From contig DLCS01000180.1 in assembly GCA_002480735.1 (NCBI GenBank), positions 1 through 6,009 of the forward strand: a DNA stretch of 6,009 bases, in the 5' to 3' direction. The first letter of the stretch is position 1. Each line of letters opens with the position of its first letter. A program made the translations under genes and the position numbers. The notes below the pieces were generated by a model that worked only from the letters and a program-made list of their open reading frames with translations, did no database searches and was not told where the DNA came from. This document shows, piece after piece, positions 5,448 through 6,009 of this stretch. This DNA comes from Bacillaceae bacterium UBA7792 (GTDB lineage Bacteria; Bacillota; Bacilli; Bacillales; Cytobacillaceae).

Positions 5448-6009
5448 ATGACAGGTAGATTTTCAGGTAGAGTAGCATTTGTAACTGGAGGAAGTCGGGG
5501 GATTGGGCGTGCCATTGTTGAGCGCTTTGCAGAAGAAGGGGCGAAGGTCGCAATCGTAGATGTGAATGAAGAAGCACTCACTGAAACAACGAATGAATTA
5601 AGAGAAAAAGGGTACGAGGTATTTTCAAAGATTGCTAGCGTGACGGATGAGAACGAAATTGAGGGGGCAGTGAACGAAGCATACGAAATGCTTGGCTCAC
5701 TCGATATTCTTGTCAATAATGCAGGAGTCATACGTGATAACCTCCTATTCAAAATGACCGATTCTGATTGGGACACTGTGATGGATGTCCATTTGAAAGG
5801 TTCCTTTTATGCGGCTAGAGCGGCGCAGAAATATATGGTGCAAAACAAGTATGGCCGGATCATCAATATTTCCTCCACTTCTGCTCTAGGAAATCGAGGA
5901 CAAGCAAACTACGCTACCGCTAAAGCAGGCCTGCAAGGTTTTACGAAGACGTTAGCCATTGAACTTGGACGGTATGGTATTACAACGAATTCAGTTGCAC
6001 CTGGCTTCA
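5448..6009 (+). CDS. SDR-family oxidoreductase, FabG-like / probable 3-hydroxyacyl-CoA dehydrogenase (3' end outside window)
   Basis: The first 187 residues of a classical short-chain dehydrogenase (usual length about 245-250); the C-terminus is cut by the window. The cofactor motif is TGGSRGIG (13-20). The acidic Asp38 after the second strand suggests NAD(H) preference over NADP(H). NNAG is at 90-93, Ser142 in NISS, and Tyr155 and Lys159 in YATAK, with VAPGF (183-187) at the edge. The Asn of the catalytic tetrad is replaced by His115 in DVHLKGSF. A similar VHLRGSF plus KYGRII and GQANY arrangement is found in the dehydrogenase domain of peroxisomal multifunctional enzyme 2 (HSD17B4). FabG-like proteins reduce 3-oxoacyl-ACP, but the setting with two acyl-CoA dehydrogenases and a thiolase favours oxidation of 3-hydroxyacyl-CoA (beta-oxidation step 3). 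An alternative start is 5442. The family is certain, the exact substrate is not. Confidence 0.9.
   Translation, partial: MTGRFSGRVAFVTGGSRGIGRAIVERFAEEGAKVAIVDVNEEALTETTNELREKGYEVFSKIASVTDENEIEGAVNEAYEMLGSLDILVNNAGVIRDNLLFKMTDSDWDTVMDVHLKGSFYAARAAQKYMVQNKYGRIINISSTSALGNRGQANYATAKAGLQGFTKTLAIELGRYGITTNSVAPGF

Overview
The window reads as Bacillales-type Firmicutes DNA. GC content is moderate, Shine-Dalgarno sequences are strong (GGAGG-like), at least one start is a non-ATG codon (TTG), one gene carries a Gram-positive lipoprotein signal, and all genes lie on the + strand. It contains two adjacent transcription units, and both edge genes are cut by the window.

Left unit (1-1579): the C-terminal tail of a LivF-type ABC ATPase, then a complete substrate-binding lipoprotein of the branched-chain amino-acid/amide family, closed by a good intrinsic terminator (1537-1579). 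This is the end of a HAAT-family importer operon.

Regulatory gap (1580-1740): this is the most informative non-coding part. It holds a convincing sigma-54 (RpoN/SigL) -24/-12 promoter (TTGGCA-N6-TTGCA, GG and GC 12 bp apart). Upstream, centred about 75-130 bp before the predicted start, are three related copies of an ATTCA-N4-TGAAT dyad, two of them embedded in longer inverted repeats. That is the layout expected for a promoter driven by an enhancer-binding protein. The first catabolic gene therefore probably starts at TTG 1741, not at the ATG at 1714, which lies inside the promoter.

Right unit (1741-6009): acyl-CoA dehydrogenase, thiolase (4 bp gap), a second acyl-CoA dehydrogenase, and an SDR oxidoreductase that runs off the window. 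Together they supply step 1 (two different dehydrogenases), step 3 (the SDR as a likely 3-hydroxyacyl-CoA dehydrogenase) and step 4 (thiolase) of a beta-oxidation-type pathway. No enoyl-CoA hydratase or CoA ligase is visible here; they may lie outside. The inferred theme is import of an organic acid or amino-acid-like substrate followed by inducible CoA-dependent degradation. The sequence does not identify the substrate.

There are no RNA genes, mobile elements or CRISPR arrays, and no gene-free stretch over 300 bases. I see no wholly new system; the sigma-54/enhancer region and a few active-site substitutions are the points most worth checking.
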